A DNA stretch of 64,000 nt from CAWIVJ01 sp963839525 (GCA_963839525.1 CAWIVJ010000023.1:107086-171085), one strand, 5' to 3'; positions 50,908-60,243 are shown, numbered from the stretch's first letter. Made by a program: numbers and translations. The notes: generated by a model not told the origin, from the letters alone.

Positions 50908-53463
50908 TTGAATCAGCAAAATATATTTAGCGATGGTAACATTGTTCCTATTAATATCAGAGAAGAGATGAAGCGTTCTTATATTGATTATGCGATGAGT
51001 GTCATTGTAGGGCGTGCATTACCGGATGTTAGAGACGGTTTAAAACCTGTTCATAGAAGAATTTTATTTGCGATGAACGAACTAGGTATGACACCGGATA
51101 AACCCTATAAAAAATCAGCCCGTATAGTCGGTGAAGTTTTAGGTAAATACCATCCGCATGGTGATACAGCTGTTTATGAGTCTCTTGTTCGTATGGCTCA
51201 GGATTTTTCAACCAGATACCAAACAATTGACGGGCATGGGAACTTTGGTTCTGTTGATGGCGATTCTGCAGCAGCAATGCGTTATACAGAAGCAAGAATG
51301 CATAAAATTACTACGTCAATGCTTGCTGATATTGATTGTGAAACAGTTGATTTTACACCCAATTTTGACGGTTCATTGGAAGAACCTTCGGTTTTGCCTG
51401 TAAGATTGCCAATGCTTTTGCTGAACGGAGTTTCAGGGATTGCTGTAGGTATGGCGACAAATATTCCGCCTCATAATTTGTCTGAAATAATTGACGGTGT
51501 GATAGCATTAATTGATAATCCGGAGATTACAATTGAAGGTTTGATGGAATATATTAAAGGTCCTGATTTTCCTACGGCAGCAACAATTATAGGGCTTAAT
51601 GATATTAAACAGGCTTACGAAACAGGGCGTGGTTCAATAAAAATGAGGGCTGTTGCAGGATTTGAAGAAATTCAGGGCGGAGCAGGTCGTCAGAGCAGAA
51701 CTGCAATTGTAGTTACGGAACTTCCTTATCAGGTAAATAAGGCGATGTTAATTGAAAAAATTGCTGACCTTGTTAAAGACCAAAAACTTATGGGGATTTC
51801 TGATTTAAGAGATGAATCAGACAGAGACGGAATGCGTATTGTAATTGAACTTAAGCGTGATGCAAAACCTGATGTTGTTAAAAATAACTTGTTTAAACAG
51901 ACTCAATTAGCAACTTCTTTTGGCGTTAATATGATTGCGCTTGTAGGCTTACAGCCAAGATTGCTTAATCTTTATGAAGTCTTAAGCGAATTTGTTGAAC
52001 ATAGGGTTGAAATAATTACAAGAAGAACGATTTTCTTCTTGAAAAAAGCTAAAATGCGTGCCCATATTTTGTCAGGTTTGCTTATAGCGCTTGGTTCTTT
52101 GGACGAAGTAATAGAATTGATTAAGAAATCGAAAAATACAGAAGAAGCTCGTAATGGATTAATGTCAAGATTTGGTTTGGATGTTGACCAGGCTAATGCG
52201 ATTCTTGAAATGCAGTTAAGACGTTTAACAGGGCTTGAGCAGGATAAAATCAAAGCAGAATATGAAGAGCTTTTGAAAAAAATTCAAGAATATGAATCAA
52301 TTTTGGCAGATAGACAAAAAGTTTTAAATATTATCAAAAAAGAAATACTTGAAGATAAAGAGAAGTATGGTGATGAAAGAAGGACTCAAATTCTTCCTGA
52401 CCAAGGAGAGATGAGCATTGAAGATTTAACGCCAAATACAGCTATGGCAGTGTTTATAACACATCAGGGGTATTTGAAGCGTATTTCTCTAGATACTTTT
52501 GACCGCCAAAACAGGGCTACAAGAGGCAAATCAGGTATTAAAACAAAAGAAGATGATGATATTCAGCATTTCTTTACAGCAATGATGCATGATAAAGTGC
52601 TTTTCTTTAGCTCAAAAGGAACTGTTTACAGTTTAAATGTGTATGATTTCCCTGAAGGACAAAGACAGGCAAAAGGTTTACCTATAGTCAACGTTTTACC
52701 TATTGAGCAGGATGAAAAAATTACTGCCGTTGTCCCTGTAAGCAGCTTTTCAAAGGAATTAAATCTTATTATGCTTACAAAAGGCGGCTATATAAAGAGA
52801 ATTGAGCTTGATAATTTTGCAAATATACGAAGAAACGGAATTATAGCAATCGGGCTTGGAGAAAATGATGAACTTAACTGGGTTAAGCTTGCAACTGCTA
52901 AAGACGAAATAATTATAGGAACAAGTTGCGGTATGGCTATAAGATTTGCAGTATCAGATTTAAGACCGCTTGGTAGAAGCGCAAGAGGTGTTAATGCAAT
53001 GAAACTTAGAACAAGTGATTCAATTATCGGGTGTGATATTGTTCCAAGAGACTATGATGCAGACTTACTGGTCGTAACTTCTGACGGATTCGGAAAACGT
53101 TCAAAATTATCTGAATTTAGAGCTCAAAACCGTGGAGGTATAGGTTTAATTGCAACTAAATTCAAATCTTCGTCTTCAAGACTTGTTGCTTTGACAATTG
53201 TTGAAGAAAAAGATGAAATTATGTTAGTTACAGCAAACGGTATCGTTACAAGAATTAAAGCAGGAGATATTTCAAGACAGGGACGTCCTGCAACCGGTGT
53301 CAAAGCTCAAAATCTTGTTGGAAATGATGTTGTTATGTCTGTAAATAAAATTATTAACCCTGATGAAGAGCCTGAATTGAATATTAAAAAATTAGATGCG
53401 GATACAGCTTCAACAGAGGTTGATATAATTTCAGAGCAAACAAGTTTGTTGGATAAAGAATAG
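50908..53463 (+). CDS. gyrA: DNA gyrase subunit A
   Basis: GyrA is the DNA-cleaving subunit of gyrase, which introduces negative supercoils. The 851-residue protein has 'SYIDYAMSVIVGRALPDVRDGLKPVHRRILFAM', the quinolone-region and active-site segment ('HPHGDTAVYESLVRMAQDFSTRYQTIDGHGNFGSVDGDSAAAMRYTEARM' with catalytic Tyr), and a C-terminal beta-pinwheel containing the GyrA box 'QNRATRGKSG' (R in place of the usual Q-R-R-G pattern). The start is a TTG at 50908 with GGGGGG eight bases before it. It is monocistronic, divergent from leuC. Confidence 0.96.
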   Translation: MNQQNIFSDGNIVPINIREEMKRSYIDYAMSVIVGRALPDVRDGLKPVHRRILFAMNELGMTPDKPYKKSARIVGEVLGKYHPHGDTAVYESLVRMAQDFSTRYQTIDGHGNFGSVDGDSAAAMRYTEARMHKITTSMLADIDCETVDFTPNFDGSLEEPSVLPVRLPMLLLNGVSGIAVGMATNIPPHNLSEIIDGVIALIDNPEITIEGLMEYIKGPDFPTAATIIGLNDIKQAYETGRGSIKMRAVAGFEEIQGGAGRQSRTAIVVTELPYQVNKAMLIEKIADLVKDQKLMGISDLRDESDRDGMRIVIELKRDAKPDVVKNNLFKQTQLATSFGVNMIALVGLQPRLLNLYEVLSEFVEHRVEIITRRTIFFLKKAKMRAHILSGLLIALGSLDEVIELIKKSKNTEEARNGLMSRFGLDVDQANAILEMQLRRLTGLEQDKIKAEYEELLKKIQEYESILADRQKVLNIIKKEILEDKEKYGDERRTQILPDQGEMSIEDLTPNTAMAVFITHQGYLKRISLDTFDRQNRATRGKSGIKTKEDDDIQHFFTAMMHDKVLFFSSKGTVYSLNVYDFPEGQRQAKGLPIVNVLPIEQDEKITAVVPVSSFSKELNLIMLTKGGYIKRIELDNFANIRRNGIIAIGLGENDELNWVKLATAKDEIIIGTSCGMAIRFAVSDLRPLGRSARGVNAMKLRTSDSIIGCDIVPRDYDADLLVVTSDGFGKRSKLSEFRAQNRGGIGLIATKFKSSSSRLVALTIVEEKDEIMLVTANGIVTRIKAGDISRQGRPATGVKAQNLVGNDVVMSVNKIINPDEEPELNIKKLDADTASTEVDIISEQTSLLDKE

Positions 53464-53493
53464 AAATAGAGATTTTGTCAATACATCTTAATT

Positions 53494-54216
53494 TTATTCT
53501 ACATCTAATTTAGCTATTTTAACATCAAAAACGCTTTCTATGTCTATTCCGTTCAAAATATCTGTAATCAAATTATTCGGATCAATTTTTTTCTTATTAT
53601 TAAAACTTTTAATTATTCCCAGAATTTTTGTATCAGAGTATTCTTCAATAAGTCTTGGAATATTTTTTAAATCAGCATTATTTGTTTTTTCAGGTAAATT
53701 ATTTATAATAATTCCCCGAACTTTTACTCCTTTTATTTCTAAATGATTAATTGTCAAAAGGGTTTGGTTTAAAGAATTTTTATCAGGCTCTATTATAATA
53801 ATCACAGGCAAACCAAGGACTTTTATCAAATCTGATTCCAAAAAATTTGGAGTTAAGGGTGTCATAACTCCGTTAGTTCCTTCAACAATCGTACAGTCCT
53901 GTTCTTTAGAGATTAAATCATAATCTTTTTTTATAAGATTTAGGTCTATTGTTATATTTTCTGCTTCTGCTGCTATGACCGGAGTTAATTGTTCTTTAAA
54001 CATGTATGTTGAGAAGGTTTTTATGTAGGGGTCTACTGTTTTTACAAGAACTAAATCAGAAGATTGTGCAAATCCGTTTTTTTCAATAGCTCCTGTTTCA
54101 ATCGGTTTGTAAACATATGTTGAATAACCGAGACTTTGCATTGTTGCTGCAAGGCCTGCTGTTATAAGGGTTTTTTCGATATTATTATCTGTTCTTGTAA
54201 TAAATATATTTAACAT
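53494..54216 (-). CDS. bioD: Dethiobiotin synthetase-like protein
   Basis: BioD closes the ureido ring of dethiobiotin using ATP and CO2. The 240-residue protein has the BioD fold and signatures ('YVYKPIETGAI', 'DCTIVEGTNGVMTPLT', 'LPVIIIIEPDKNSLNQTLLTINHLEIKGVKVRGIIINN'). The P-loop is abnormal: family G-T-D-T-x-V-G-K-T reads R-T-D-N-N-I-E-K-T here, losing both glycines. It may still bind nucleotide poorly or be a diverged paralogue. There is no Shine-Dalgarno sequence; TAAAAT lies six bases before the ATG. No other biotin gene is nearby. Confidence 0.82.
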   Translation of the reverse strand: MLNIFITRTDNNIEKTLITAGLAATMQSLGYSTYVYKPIETGAIEKNGFAQSSDLVLVKTVDPYIKTFSTYMFKEQLTPVIAAEAENITIDLNLIKKDYDLISKEQDCTIVEGTNGVMTPLTPNFLESDLIKVLGLPVIIIIEPDKNSLNQTLLTINHLEIKGVKVRGIIINNLPEKTNNADLKNIPRLIEEYSDTKILGIIKSFNNKKKIDPNNLITDILNGIDIESVFDVKIAKLDVE

Positions 54217-54222
54217 AAGATA

Positions 54223-54228
54223 ATTTTA
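54223..54228 (-). promoter_or_regulatory. -10 box directly before bioD (leaderless-type)
   Basis: On the minus strand TAAAAT is followed by TATCTT and then the ATG, a six-base gap without a ribosome binding site. Confidence 0.45.
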
Positions 54229-54318
54229 AGAGGTAAATGTAGAAAAGTAAAGAGACGTTTATAAGTTATCGGGTTGTATTTTTTCATGCAAGTTGAGTTT
54301 TAAGTTTTCATGTTTTAC

Positions 54319-54392
54319 GTCATCCTGAACTTGTTTCAGGTTCTATCAAACCCGCGACACTGGCGAGATTCTGAAATAAATTCAGAATGACG
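54319..54392. repeat. Dispersed palindromic repeat element (about 74 bp)
   Basis: The left arm begins GTCAT and contains CATCCTGAACTTGTTTCAGG; the right arm is CTGAAATAAATTCAGAATGAC, its reverse complement with three changes. Each arm is itself a short palindrome (CCTGAAcTTGTTTCAGG). The 20-base left arm recurs between fliH and fliI. The rest of the 338-bp gap 54217-54554 contains no gene I can support. Confidence 0.8.
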
Positions 54393-54554
54393 TTCGGGGA
54401 ATCAAAGTCGGAAGTTACTATGACCCAAAGTGCATGAAAATGCGCATTTCGTTCATAATAAGTGCGTACCCGACGTATGCAAATTCTGCCTCAAATTTTA
54501 GAAACACAAACCTTTCAAGTCAATGAACGAATTATGCAGTTTAAAAATTGACTA

Positions 54555-54752
54555 TTAATGCTTTAAAATACTGCCGATTTTTTCGGAATTATTTTTAATC
54601 TTTTCAGCGAGTTCCAACGCTATACCGCAAAAAACATTCTTTTCCATTTCACTGTCGGCTTTATAAATGATATTTTCCAGCAAATACTTAATCCTGATTG
54701 AATTATTTGAAATATTTAACCTTAAGTTATAAAGTTTTTTCTTCTTGCCCAT
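54555..54752 (-). CDS. Small helical protein, 65 aa (module 2)
   Basis: The frame starts MGKKKKLYNLRLNISNNS and continues as two helices ('RIKYLLENIIYKADSEMEKNVFCGIALELAEKIKNNSEKIGSILKH'). AAAAGGAG six bases before the ATG at 54752 fixes the start; the longer frame is upstream noise. It is divergent from the 68-aa HTH gene with 155 bp between, in which ATATAGATATA occurs twice. I recognise no family. Confidence 0.6.
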   Translation of the reverse strand: MGKKKKLYNLRLNISNNSIRIKYLLENIIYKADSEMEKNVFCGIALELAEKIKNNSEKIGSILKH

Positions 54753-54907
54753 TTTTTGCTCCTTTTGGTTAATAAAACTTAATCTTAAATTCCGATATAG
54801 ATATATGAATATCATTATAGAAATATATAATATTCTAAAATTTCTCATTTGTCAACTATATTCCTATATAGATATAATATTATTGTTAATGATTTTGAGG
54901 GATTAAA

Positions 54908-55114
54908 ATGAGTGCGAAAGAACAATTAAAAATAATGCTGCTAAAGGAAAATTTAACTATAAAAGAGCTAGCTCCATTATTAGCCAAAAAAACCAACCGG
55001 CATTATACTGCACAAAGTATTTCAAGTAAACTACTAAGACATACCTTAAGATATGATGAATTTGAAGATATCGCTAATTTTTTGAATTATGAAATAATTG
55101 TTAGAAAAAAGTAG
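54908..55114 (+). CDS. Small HTH protein, 68 aa (module 2)
   Basis: 'KEQLKIMLLKENLTIKELAPLLAKKTNRHYTAQSISSKLLRHTLRYDEFEDIANFLNYEIIVRK' is a compact helix-turn-helix, alignable along its length with the 73-aa protein at 29539-29760. A TATAAT-type box (54871-54876) and two ATATAGATATA repeats lie upstream. GAGGG lies nine bases before the ATG. A GTAG-headed REP begins at the stop codon. It is likely a phage-type repressor or antitoxin-like regulator. Confidence 0.7.
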   Translation: MSAKEQLKIMLLKENLTIKELAPLLAKKTNRHYTAQSISSKLLRHTLRYDEFEDIANFLNYEIIVRKK

Positions 55115-55138
55115 GTTGGGCTTTTAGCCTAACATTAC
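55111..55138 (+). repeat. GTAG-headed REP palindrome
   Basis: GTAG-GTTGGGCTTTTAGCCTAAC-ATTAC: GTAG head and GTTGGGC/GCCTAAC stem with one G-T pair. It overlaps the stop of the 68-aa HTH gene. Confidence 0.75.
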
Positions 55139-55180
55139 AAAGGTGTTGGAGCAGAAACCACCAAATCACAGGCTTACTTA

Positions 55181-55623
55181 TTACGTATTCAAGAAAATTT
55201 TAGAAGACATTTCTTTTTTTATTTGCTCTCGACATTTTATTGCTAAACAGATAAACTCATTGTATCTTTTGTTAAATTCATCTAAATTAGGTTCTTGAGG
55301 TATCTTGCTTATTTCGTCCTTGGTTTTAAATATTTCATTAAGGGCTTTATCTATTTTATTAGACAAATAAAATCCATTGGTTGCATATTTCTTAAAGAGT
55401 TCTGAAAAGTTTTTGTTTACATTGTTAAAATAAGCATTATTATTATCTGTAGCGTTATGAGTTATAGCTCCTAGATATGCATATATCATTTCATAAAATG
55501 CAAATTTCTTTTCCAAAAACATTTTTTGTTTAAGTTCTATTATGTTTAGTACTTTATTAACAATAGGAGCAACAATAGAAACCGCAACGGCACCAATATT
55601 GCAGATAATAAATCAATTTGCAA
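55181..55623 (-). pseudogene. Small membrane-anchored protein gene, one frameshift
   Basis: A TTG at 55623 with AAAGGAG seven bases upstream starts MQIDLLSAI; after one missing base the other frame continues 'GAVAVSIVAPIVNKVLNIIELKQKMFLEKKFAFYEMIYAYLGAITHNATDNN...' to 55181. The corrected protein (about 147 aa) has one N-terminal membrane segment and a helical cytosolic part. Only the part after the Met at 55522 is open as read. It overlaps the tail region of the ORF6N gene by placement of its ribosome binding site and was probably co-transcribed. No family recognised. Confidence 0.55.
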
Positions 55624-55624
55624 A

Positions 55625-56140
55625 TTAATTCTCCTTTGTTTTAAACCCGATTTGAGACGGTTTTGTTTTATCCATAAGAAGATTTATTGCTTCGTTTATT
55701 TTGTTTATTTCTTCGTCATTTCCTTTGGCATATTGAACAAAATAAGTTCTCAATTCGTGGATTTGTTCTGATAAATCTTTATGCTCCAATGAAAATTGAC
55801 GTAAGCGAACAAACACTTTTATAATTTCAACACTTATTATATTTGCTTTTTCAGAGTTTAAAATGTTGGCAGTCATTAAGACGCCATGTTCTGTAAACAC
55901 ATAAGGCAAATATTTTCGGATATCCTTTTTTAAGGTTCCAAATTGGAACCTTAAATTTTCCCACTCTTCTTTTGTGAGCTGAAACATAAATTCGACAGGA
56001 AATTTATCAATATTACGCTTCACGGCTTTATTTAAATTCTTGGTCAAAACACCGTACAATGATGCAATATCACTGTCAAGCATAATCTTATGCCCTCTGA
56101 TTTCATAAATTAAATTTTGAATCGGTATAATTTCTTTCAT
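55625..56140 (-). CDS. ORF6N-domain protein
   Basis: Residues about 8-95 match the ORF6N (KilA/Rha-type) DNA-binding domain of phages and mobile elements: 'IYEIRGHKIMLDSDIASLYGVLTKNLNKAVKRNIDKFPVEFMFQLTKEEW', 'LPYVFTEHGVLMTANILNSEKA'. The C terminus is a charged coiled region. The 171-residue length is normal. There is no ribosome binding site; TATAAT lies six bases before the ATG. It is probably a remnant or cargo of a mobile element, next to HTH module 2. Confidence 0.88.
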   Translation of the reverse strand: MKEIIPIQNLIYEIRGHKIMLDSDIASLYGVLTKNLNKAVKRNIDKFPVEFMFQLTKEEWENLRFQFGTLKKDIRKYLPYVFTEHGVLMTANILNSEKANIISVEIIKVFVRLRQFSLEHKDLSEQIHELRTYFVQYAKGNDEEINKINEAINLLMDKTKPSQIGFKTKEN

Positions 56141-56146
56141 AAACCG

Positions 56147-56152
56147 ATTATA
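56147..56152 (-). promoter_or_regulatory. -10 box directly before the ORF6N gene (leaderless-type)
   Basis: On the minus strand TATAAT, then CGGTTT, then ATG. Confidence 0.55.
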
Positions 56153-56163
56153 CTACAAAAAAT

Positions 56164-56181
56164 TTGTCAATTTGTTGACAA
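56164..56181. promoter_or_regulatory. Inverted repeat between divergent promoters
   Basis: TTGTCAA-TTTG-TTGACAA is a perfect 7-bp inverted repeat between the ORF6N -10 box and the rpsT -35 box; a possible operator for the ORF6N protein. Confidence 0.5.
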
Positions 56182-56185
56182 CTTT

Positions 56186-56214
56186 TTGACATTTTATTTT
56201 TTTTATATTACTAT
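56186..56214 (+). promoter_or_regulatory. Promoter of rpsT
   Basis: TTGACA (56186-56191), 17-bp spacer, TACTAT (56209-56214), giving a leader of about 70 nt. Confidence 0.6.
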
Positions 56215-56291
56215 CTTTATACTCACATTATCCTCTGTGTTATTTAGGGAGTCATTAACCCTAAAAAGAATTAGAAAGAAGGATCTAAAAT

Positions 56292-56564
56292 ATGGCAAAT
56301 ATTAAATCTTCAAAGAAAAGAATATTAGTAGCAGAAAGAAATGCAGCAAGAAATGTTGCATTTAAATCTTCAATCAAAACAGCTGTTAAAAAAGCTCTTA
56401 CTTTAGGTAAAGGTGAAGATAAAGAAGCTTTGGCAAAAGCAGTTGCAAAAGTTTATCAGCTTTGTGATAAGGCTGTTGTAAAAGGGATTTTACATAAAAA
56501 TACTGCAGCAAGAAAAAAATCAAGATTAACTCTTGAATTAAACAGATTAGCTGAAAAAGCTTAA
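56292..56564 (+). CDS. rpsT: 30S ribosomal protein S20
   Basis: S20 is a helical primary 16S rRNA-binding protein. The 90-residue sequence begins MANIKSSKKRILVAERNAARN and ends 'HKNTAARKKSRLTLELNRLAEKA', typical of the family. GAAGGA lies nine bases before the ATG. It is a single gene with its own promoter and converges on the lipoprotein gene; the 38 bp between can form a GGGTA(A)A/TTTACCC-type hairpin. Confidence 0.96.
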   Translation: MANIKSSKKRILVAERNAARNVAFKSSIKTAVKKALTLGKGEDKEALAKAVAKVYQLCDKAVVKGILHKNTAARKKSRLTLELNRLAEKA

Positions 56565-56602
56565 ATTTTAATATTTAATTCTTTTAAGTTTTCGGGTAGA
56601 AA

Positions 56603-57016
56603 TTAGTTTTTTACCCGAAAACTTGCTATTGCAAGGGGTTTATCTAAAGCGTTTCTTGCATAAATTGCCATACAATAATCTCCTGATTCATTGATTACAA
56701 TATAATCATTATAATAATAAATCTGATCTTTATTTAACCTGAAGTCATTGGAGTAAACCAACTTAACTGGGACAAAGGCGGATTTTCCTGCTTTTTTTAA
56801 TATCCTGATTCTTATTAAATTTGTTTTAAGAGGTTTTTGAGTTATAAAGATATAATAAATACGTTTTCCTGCAGTGAATTCTGTTGCATTATTCAAAAGA
56901 GTTTCTTTTGTTATAGGATTATTATTAAACAGGATAATAGCTTTCTCATTTTGACAAGCAGAAAGCCCCAGAGAAACACAAATTAATAAAATAAAACTAA
57001 TAAATTTTTTATACAT
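56603..57016 (-). CDS. Small lipoprotein, 137 aa, unknown role
   Basis: A signal peptide ends in a lipobox LSAC (Cys21), so the mature protein should be lipid-anchored outside the cytoplasmic membrane. The rest is a small beta-rich domain with 'YYIFITQKPLKTNLIRIRILKK' and 'GDYCMAIYARNALDKPLAIASFRVKN', with no recognised family. It follows the TPR gene by 5 bp and is almost certainly in its operon. Confidence 0.75.
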   Translation of the reverse strand: MYKKFISFILLICVSLGLSACQNEKAIILFNNNPITKETLLNNATEFTAGKRIYYIFITQKPLKTNLIRIRILKKAGKSAFVPVKLVYSNDFRLNKDQIYYYNDYIVINESGDYCMAIYARNALDKPLAIASFRVKN

Positions 57017-57021
57017 AAACC

Positions 57022-59031
57022 TTATTTAATTGCTTTTAAAGTATTGATTTTATCTAAAATCTTTTCTCGAATTTTCTCATCTTTATTCAGAGAAATAAAT
57101 TTTTGGAAGTATTCAATAGCTTTTATATTATTATTTTCTGTTTCATAAGCAAGCCCCATTGCATAGTATGCATAAGTATAAGTAGGATCTAGTGAAATTA
57201 CTCTTTCAAGGCATTTTTTACAATCTGCATAATTATTTGTTTCAGCATAAACCAGACCTAAATTAAACCATGCATCGGTGTAATTTGGATTTAAAATTAT
57301 TGCTTTTTGATAATATTCGCTTGAATTTTTTGCATCTTTTTTAAGCTTATAAAGATTTCCTAATTTTAAACAGGTAATGGGATTATTTTTGTTAATTTCA
57401 AGAGCTTTTTTGTATTTTATAACCGCCTCGTCGAAATTTTTCTGATTGTAAAATTTATCACCGGCTTGAATCAAAGAACGTTCATCTTCTTTGCAATTAT
57501 TTTCAGCTTTAGTATTAATAACCTGAGAAAATTTATCTTTATTAGAATTTTTCTTTTCAGTTTTTTCTTCTGCTGCTATTATTTCATAACTTTCTCTATA
57601 AATTTTGTTTTCAGGGTCAATTTCAAGGGCTTTTTCATAGTTTTCGATAGCTTTTGATTTATAATTAAGATTTTCGTAAACTTTTCCAAGAGAGTAATGC
57701 GCGTAAGCATCATTAACATCATATGAAATTACATCATTAAAGCAAGATGCAGCTTTTTGATATTGCTTGCTTTCTAGGAGTAAATCTCCATAAGTAATAA
57801 GAGCGCTGATTAAATTTGATTGAAGTCTTTCATTATCTTTTGTAGCAAGTAATTCTTTATAAACAGTAGTTGCTTCATCATATTTTTTCATTGCATGTAA
57901 AATAAGTGCTTTATTCGCTTTTGTATCATAATCATTTTTATCTACAAGCAAAACTTCTTCATAGTATTTTAAAGCATTTGTATAATCTTTTTGAGTATGA
58001 TAACAATGCGCAAGCTTTTTTTTCACTTCAATATTTGTATTATCCCTTGACAGGGATTTTATGTAGTTTACGATTGCCAAATCCAGTTGATTCTCTTTTT
58101 CATATACAGTAGCCAGATTTGCATATGCATTGGGATTTTGAGGATATGCGGCTATATATTTTTTAAATTGTTCAATTGCTAAATCATTTTTATTCATATC
58201 GGCTAAAAGATTTGCATAATCAAATCTTAAAACAGTTAAATTAGGATTTAAATTAAAAGTTGTTTGAAATTCTTGCAATGCTAAATCATCCTTATCCAAC
58301 TGCTGGTAAGAAACTGCTAAATTCGCATGAGATGCGATATCTTCGGGGTTTTGTTCTATAGCCTTTTTAAGAATTTCTACTGCAGAAGCATAATTTTTAG
58401 ATTTGAATAAAGCTAAACCGTAATTGGAAAATTCTTTAAATTCTTCAGGATTTTTTGTGTAAAGAATATTATATTCTTCACATGCTTTTTCAGATTGGTT
58501 ATCCCTTAGGTATGTATTTGCAAGACTTTCTCTTGAATCTTGGTGTTCAGGGTATATTGCTAAAAATTTGTTGTAATTTTCAATGGCTTCTTTGTAGTCA
58601 CCCATTGACGACTGAACATTTGCAATATTTAAGTAATTATATTTATAGTCGGGAAAAATTTCCATTGCCTGCATGTAAGAGGCATAAGCATCTTTATAAT
58701 TTCCTTGATTTTGAAGAATATTACCTATGCTTATGTAAATAAAAGCATCATTGGGGCGTAAAGTAAGTGCTTTTTTGTAAGCAGCAAGAGAATTTTGCCA
58801 ATCTCCTAAATCAGAATAAAGTCCGGCAATTTTAGTATAGAGCATAGCATCATCACCGCTGAGTTCAATAGCTTTATAAAGAGTTTTAATTGCTTCAGAG
58901 TGTTTGTTTTGATACTCTAAAGTACATGCTCTTTGATAAAGAGCATGGGCATCTTTAGTCATTTTTGCCTGAATAGGAGTTGATAATAGGATTAAACTTA
59001 GAAATAAAGTAGCTAATAATTTTTTGTTCAC
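57022..59031 (-). CDS. Large periplasmic TPR-repeat protein, 669 aa
   Basis: After a signal peptide (LLATLFLSLILLSTPIQA, residues about 4-21) the protein is built of some 17 to 18 tetratricopeptide repeats of 34 residues ('DWQNSLAAYKKALTLRPNDAFIYISIGNILQNQGNYKDAYASYMQAMEIFPDY...'), interrupted by a charged linker near residues 480-515 ('AAEEKTEKKNSNKDKFSQVINTKAENNCKED'). TPR solenoids are protein-protein scaffolds; the export signal and downstream lipoprotein suggest an envelope assembly role. The exact function is unknown. Confidence 0.85.
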   Translation of the reverse strand: MNKKLLATLFLSLILLSTPIQAKMTKDAHALYQRACTLEYQNKHSEAIKTLYKAIELSGDDAMLYTKIAGLYSDLGDWQNSLAAYKKALTLRPNDAFIYISIGNILQNQGNYKDAYASYMQAMEIFPDYKYNYLNIANVQSSMGDYKEAIENYNKFLAIYPEHQDSRESLANTYLRDNQSEKACEEYNILYTKNPEEFKEFSNYGLALFKSKNYASAVEILKKAIEQNPEDIASHANLAVSYQQLDKDDLALQEFQTTFNLNPNLTVLRFDYANLLADMNKNDLAIEQFKKYIAAYPQNPNAYANLATVYEKENQLDLAIVNYIKSLSRDNTNIEVKKKLAHCYHTQKDYTNALKYYEEVLLVDKNDYDTKANKALILHAMKKYDEATTVYKELLATKDNERLQSNLISALITYGDLLLESKQYQKAASCFNDVISYDVNDAYAHYSLGKVYENLNYKSKAIENYEKALEIDPENKIYRESYEIIAAEEKTEKKNSNKDKFSQVINTKAENNCKEDERSLIQAGDKFYNQKNFDEAVIKYKKALEINKNNPITCLKLGNLYKLKKDAKNSSEYYQKAIILNPNYTDAWFNLGLVYAETNNYADCKKCLERVISLDPTYTYAYYAMGLAYETENNNIKAIEYFQKFISLNKDEKIREKILDKINTLKAIK

Positions 59032-59118
59032 TGTTTCCTCTTCCTGTTACCCTTCTCGTTTAGTTTAACAAAAAATTTTTTCAAGGGCAATTATTATAAA
59101 TTAATATTAAAAATAATA

Positions 59119-59127
59119 TGTTATAAT
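59119..59127 (+). promoter_or_regulatory. Extended -10 box directly before the glycosyltransferase gene (leaderless-type)
   Basis: TGTTATAAT is followed by seven bases (AAATTTT) and the ATG at 59135, with no ribosome binding site. Confidence 0.55.
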
Positions 59128-59134
59128 AAATTTT

Positions 59135-60241
59135 ATGAGAAAAAAGCTTGCACTTATTATAATATCTCTTGACGAGTGTTTTACTGAAAAAGGGTTTTCA
59201 GGCGGCGGACACAAAGTTACAAAAAATCTTGTTATCGGACTTATTGAATCAGGATTATTTGATATAGATATTTTTTGTAGGGAATTAAATACAGAAATAA
59301 AAGGTATTAATGGCATAAAGTTAATTACGTTAATTGATAAAAAAACGTTTAAGAAAGATTTAGAGAAAAAATTAAAGGAAAAACATTACGATTATATTTT
59401 ATCAAGTGATATTTTACTCCCTTTTGCTAATAATTTAATCCATTCAAACTCTTCAAAGTATAAAAGCAAAACCGGAAAAAACAAATTAATACAGTTTGTT
59501 TTAAAATTTTATAATTCAGGGAAAATTAAAACTCAGGAAAAAAATTTACCTAAAGATAAGGCAATATTTACTGTTTCAGAAAGCTTAAAAAAAGATTATG
59601 TAGAAAATTTTAATCTTGATGAGGACAAAGTTTTTGTATGCCACCCCGCAGTTGATATCCTATCTGAATTTGTTCCTCCGCCTTTAAAAGAAGAAGTTGT
59701 TATCGGAAGTGTTGCGAGCGGGGGATTTAATAAAGGCGGATATTTATTGTTGTTTTCTTTGAGTAGATTACCAAAAAGATGCAAATTTAAAGCAAGAATT
59801 ATTTTCCCTAAAATCCATAAATCTTTCTTTTTTAGATTTATGGTTAAGATTTTAGGTCTTAAAAACCGTGTAGAAATATTACCAAAGCAGAGCAATATGC
59901 AGGAGTTCTACAAATCAATAGATTGTTATGTTCTACCTTCTTTAAATGAAGCTTTCGGGCTTGTTGTAACAGAGGCTGCATCAAATTTTAAGCCGAGTCT
60001 TGTAAGTTCAACTGCAGGAGTCAGAGAACTTATTATAGAAGGAGAAAACGGTTTTGTTTTCAATAGAACAAAAAATCCGGTTAAAAATCTTACAAAAAAA
60101 TTAGTTGAAATTGTTGATATTTATTTTAATAACAACGAAAAATTTACTGAAATTTCAAAAAATGCTTATGTAATTTCTACAAGACTTGATTGGAAAAAGT
60201 TTACTGATAGAATTATATATAATATGGTTAAGGAAAAATAA
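59135..60241 (+). CDS. Glycosyltransferase family 4 protein
   Basis: The 368-residue protein has a GT-B layout: an N-terminal domain with 'SGGGHKVTKNLVIGLIESGLF', a linker near 165 ('VFVCHPAVDI'), and the donor-binding C-terminal domain with the retaining motif 'LPSLNEAFGLVVTEAASNFKPSLVSSTAGVRELI' (EX7E at E-A-F-G...T-E-A). It transfers a sugar from a nucleotide-sugar in surface glycan assembly; specificity is unknown. It is followed after 2 bp by a PIG-L deacetylase gene, so the pair may make and trim an amino sugar. Transcription probably starts at the ATG. Confidence 0.9.
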   Translation: MRKKLALIIISLDECFTEKGFSGGGHKVTKNLVIGLIESGLFDIDIFCRELNTEIKGINGIKLITLIDKKTFKKDLEKKLKEKHYDYILSSDILLPFANNLIHSNSSKYKSKTGKNKLIQFVLKFYNSGKIKTQEKNLPKDKAIFTVSESLKKDYVENFNLDEDKVFVCHPAVDILSEFVPPPLKEEVVIGSVASGGFNKGGYLLLFSLSRLPKRCKFKARIIFPKIHKSFFFRFMVKILGLKNRVEILPKQSNMQEFYKSIDCYVLPSLNEAFGLVVTEAASNFKPSLVSSTAGVRELIIEGENGFVFNRTKNPVKNLTKKLVEIVDIYFNNNEKFTEISKNAYVISTRLDWKKFTDRIIYNMVKEK

Positions 60242-60243
60242 AC

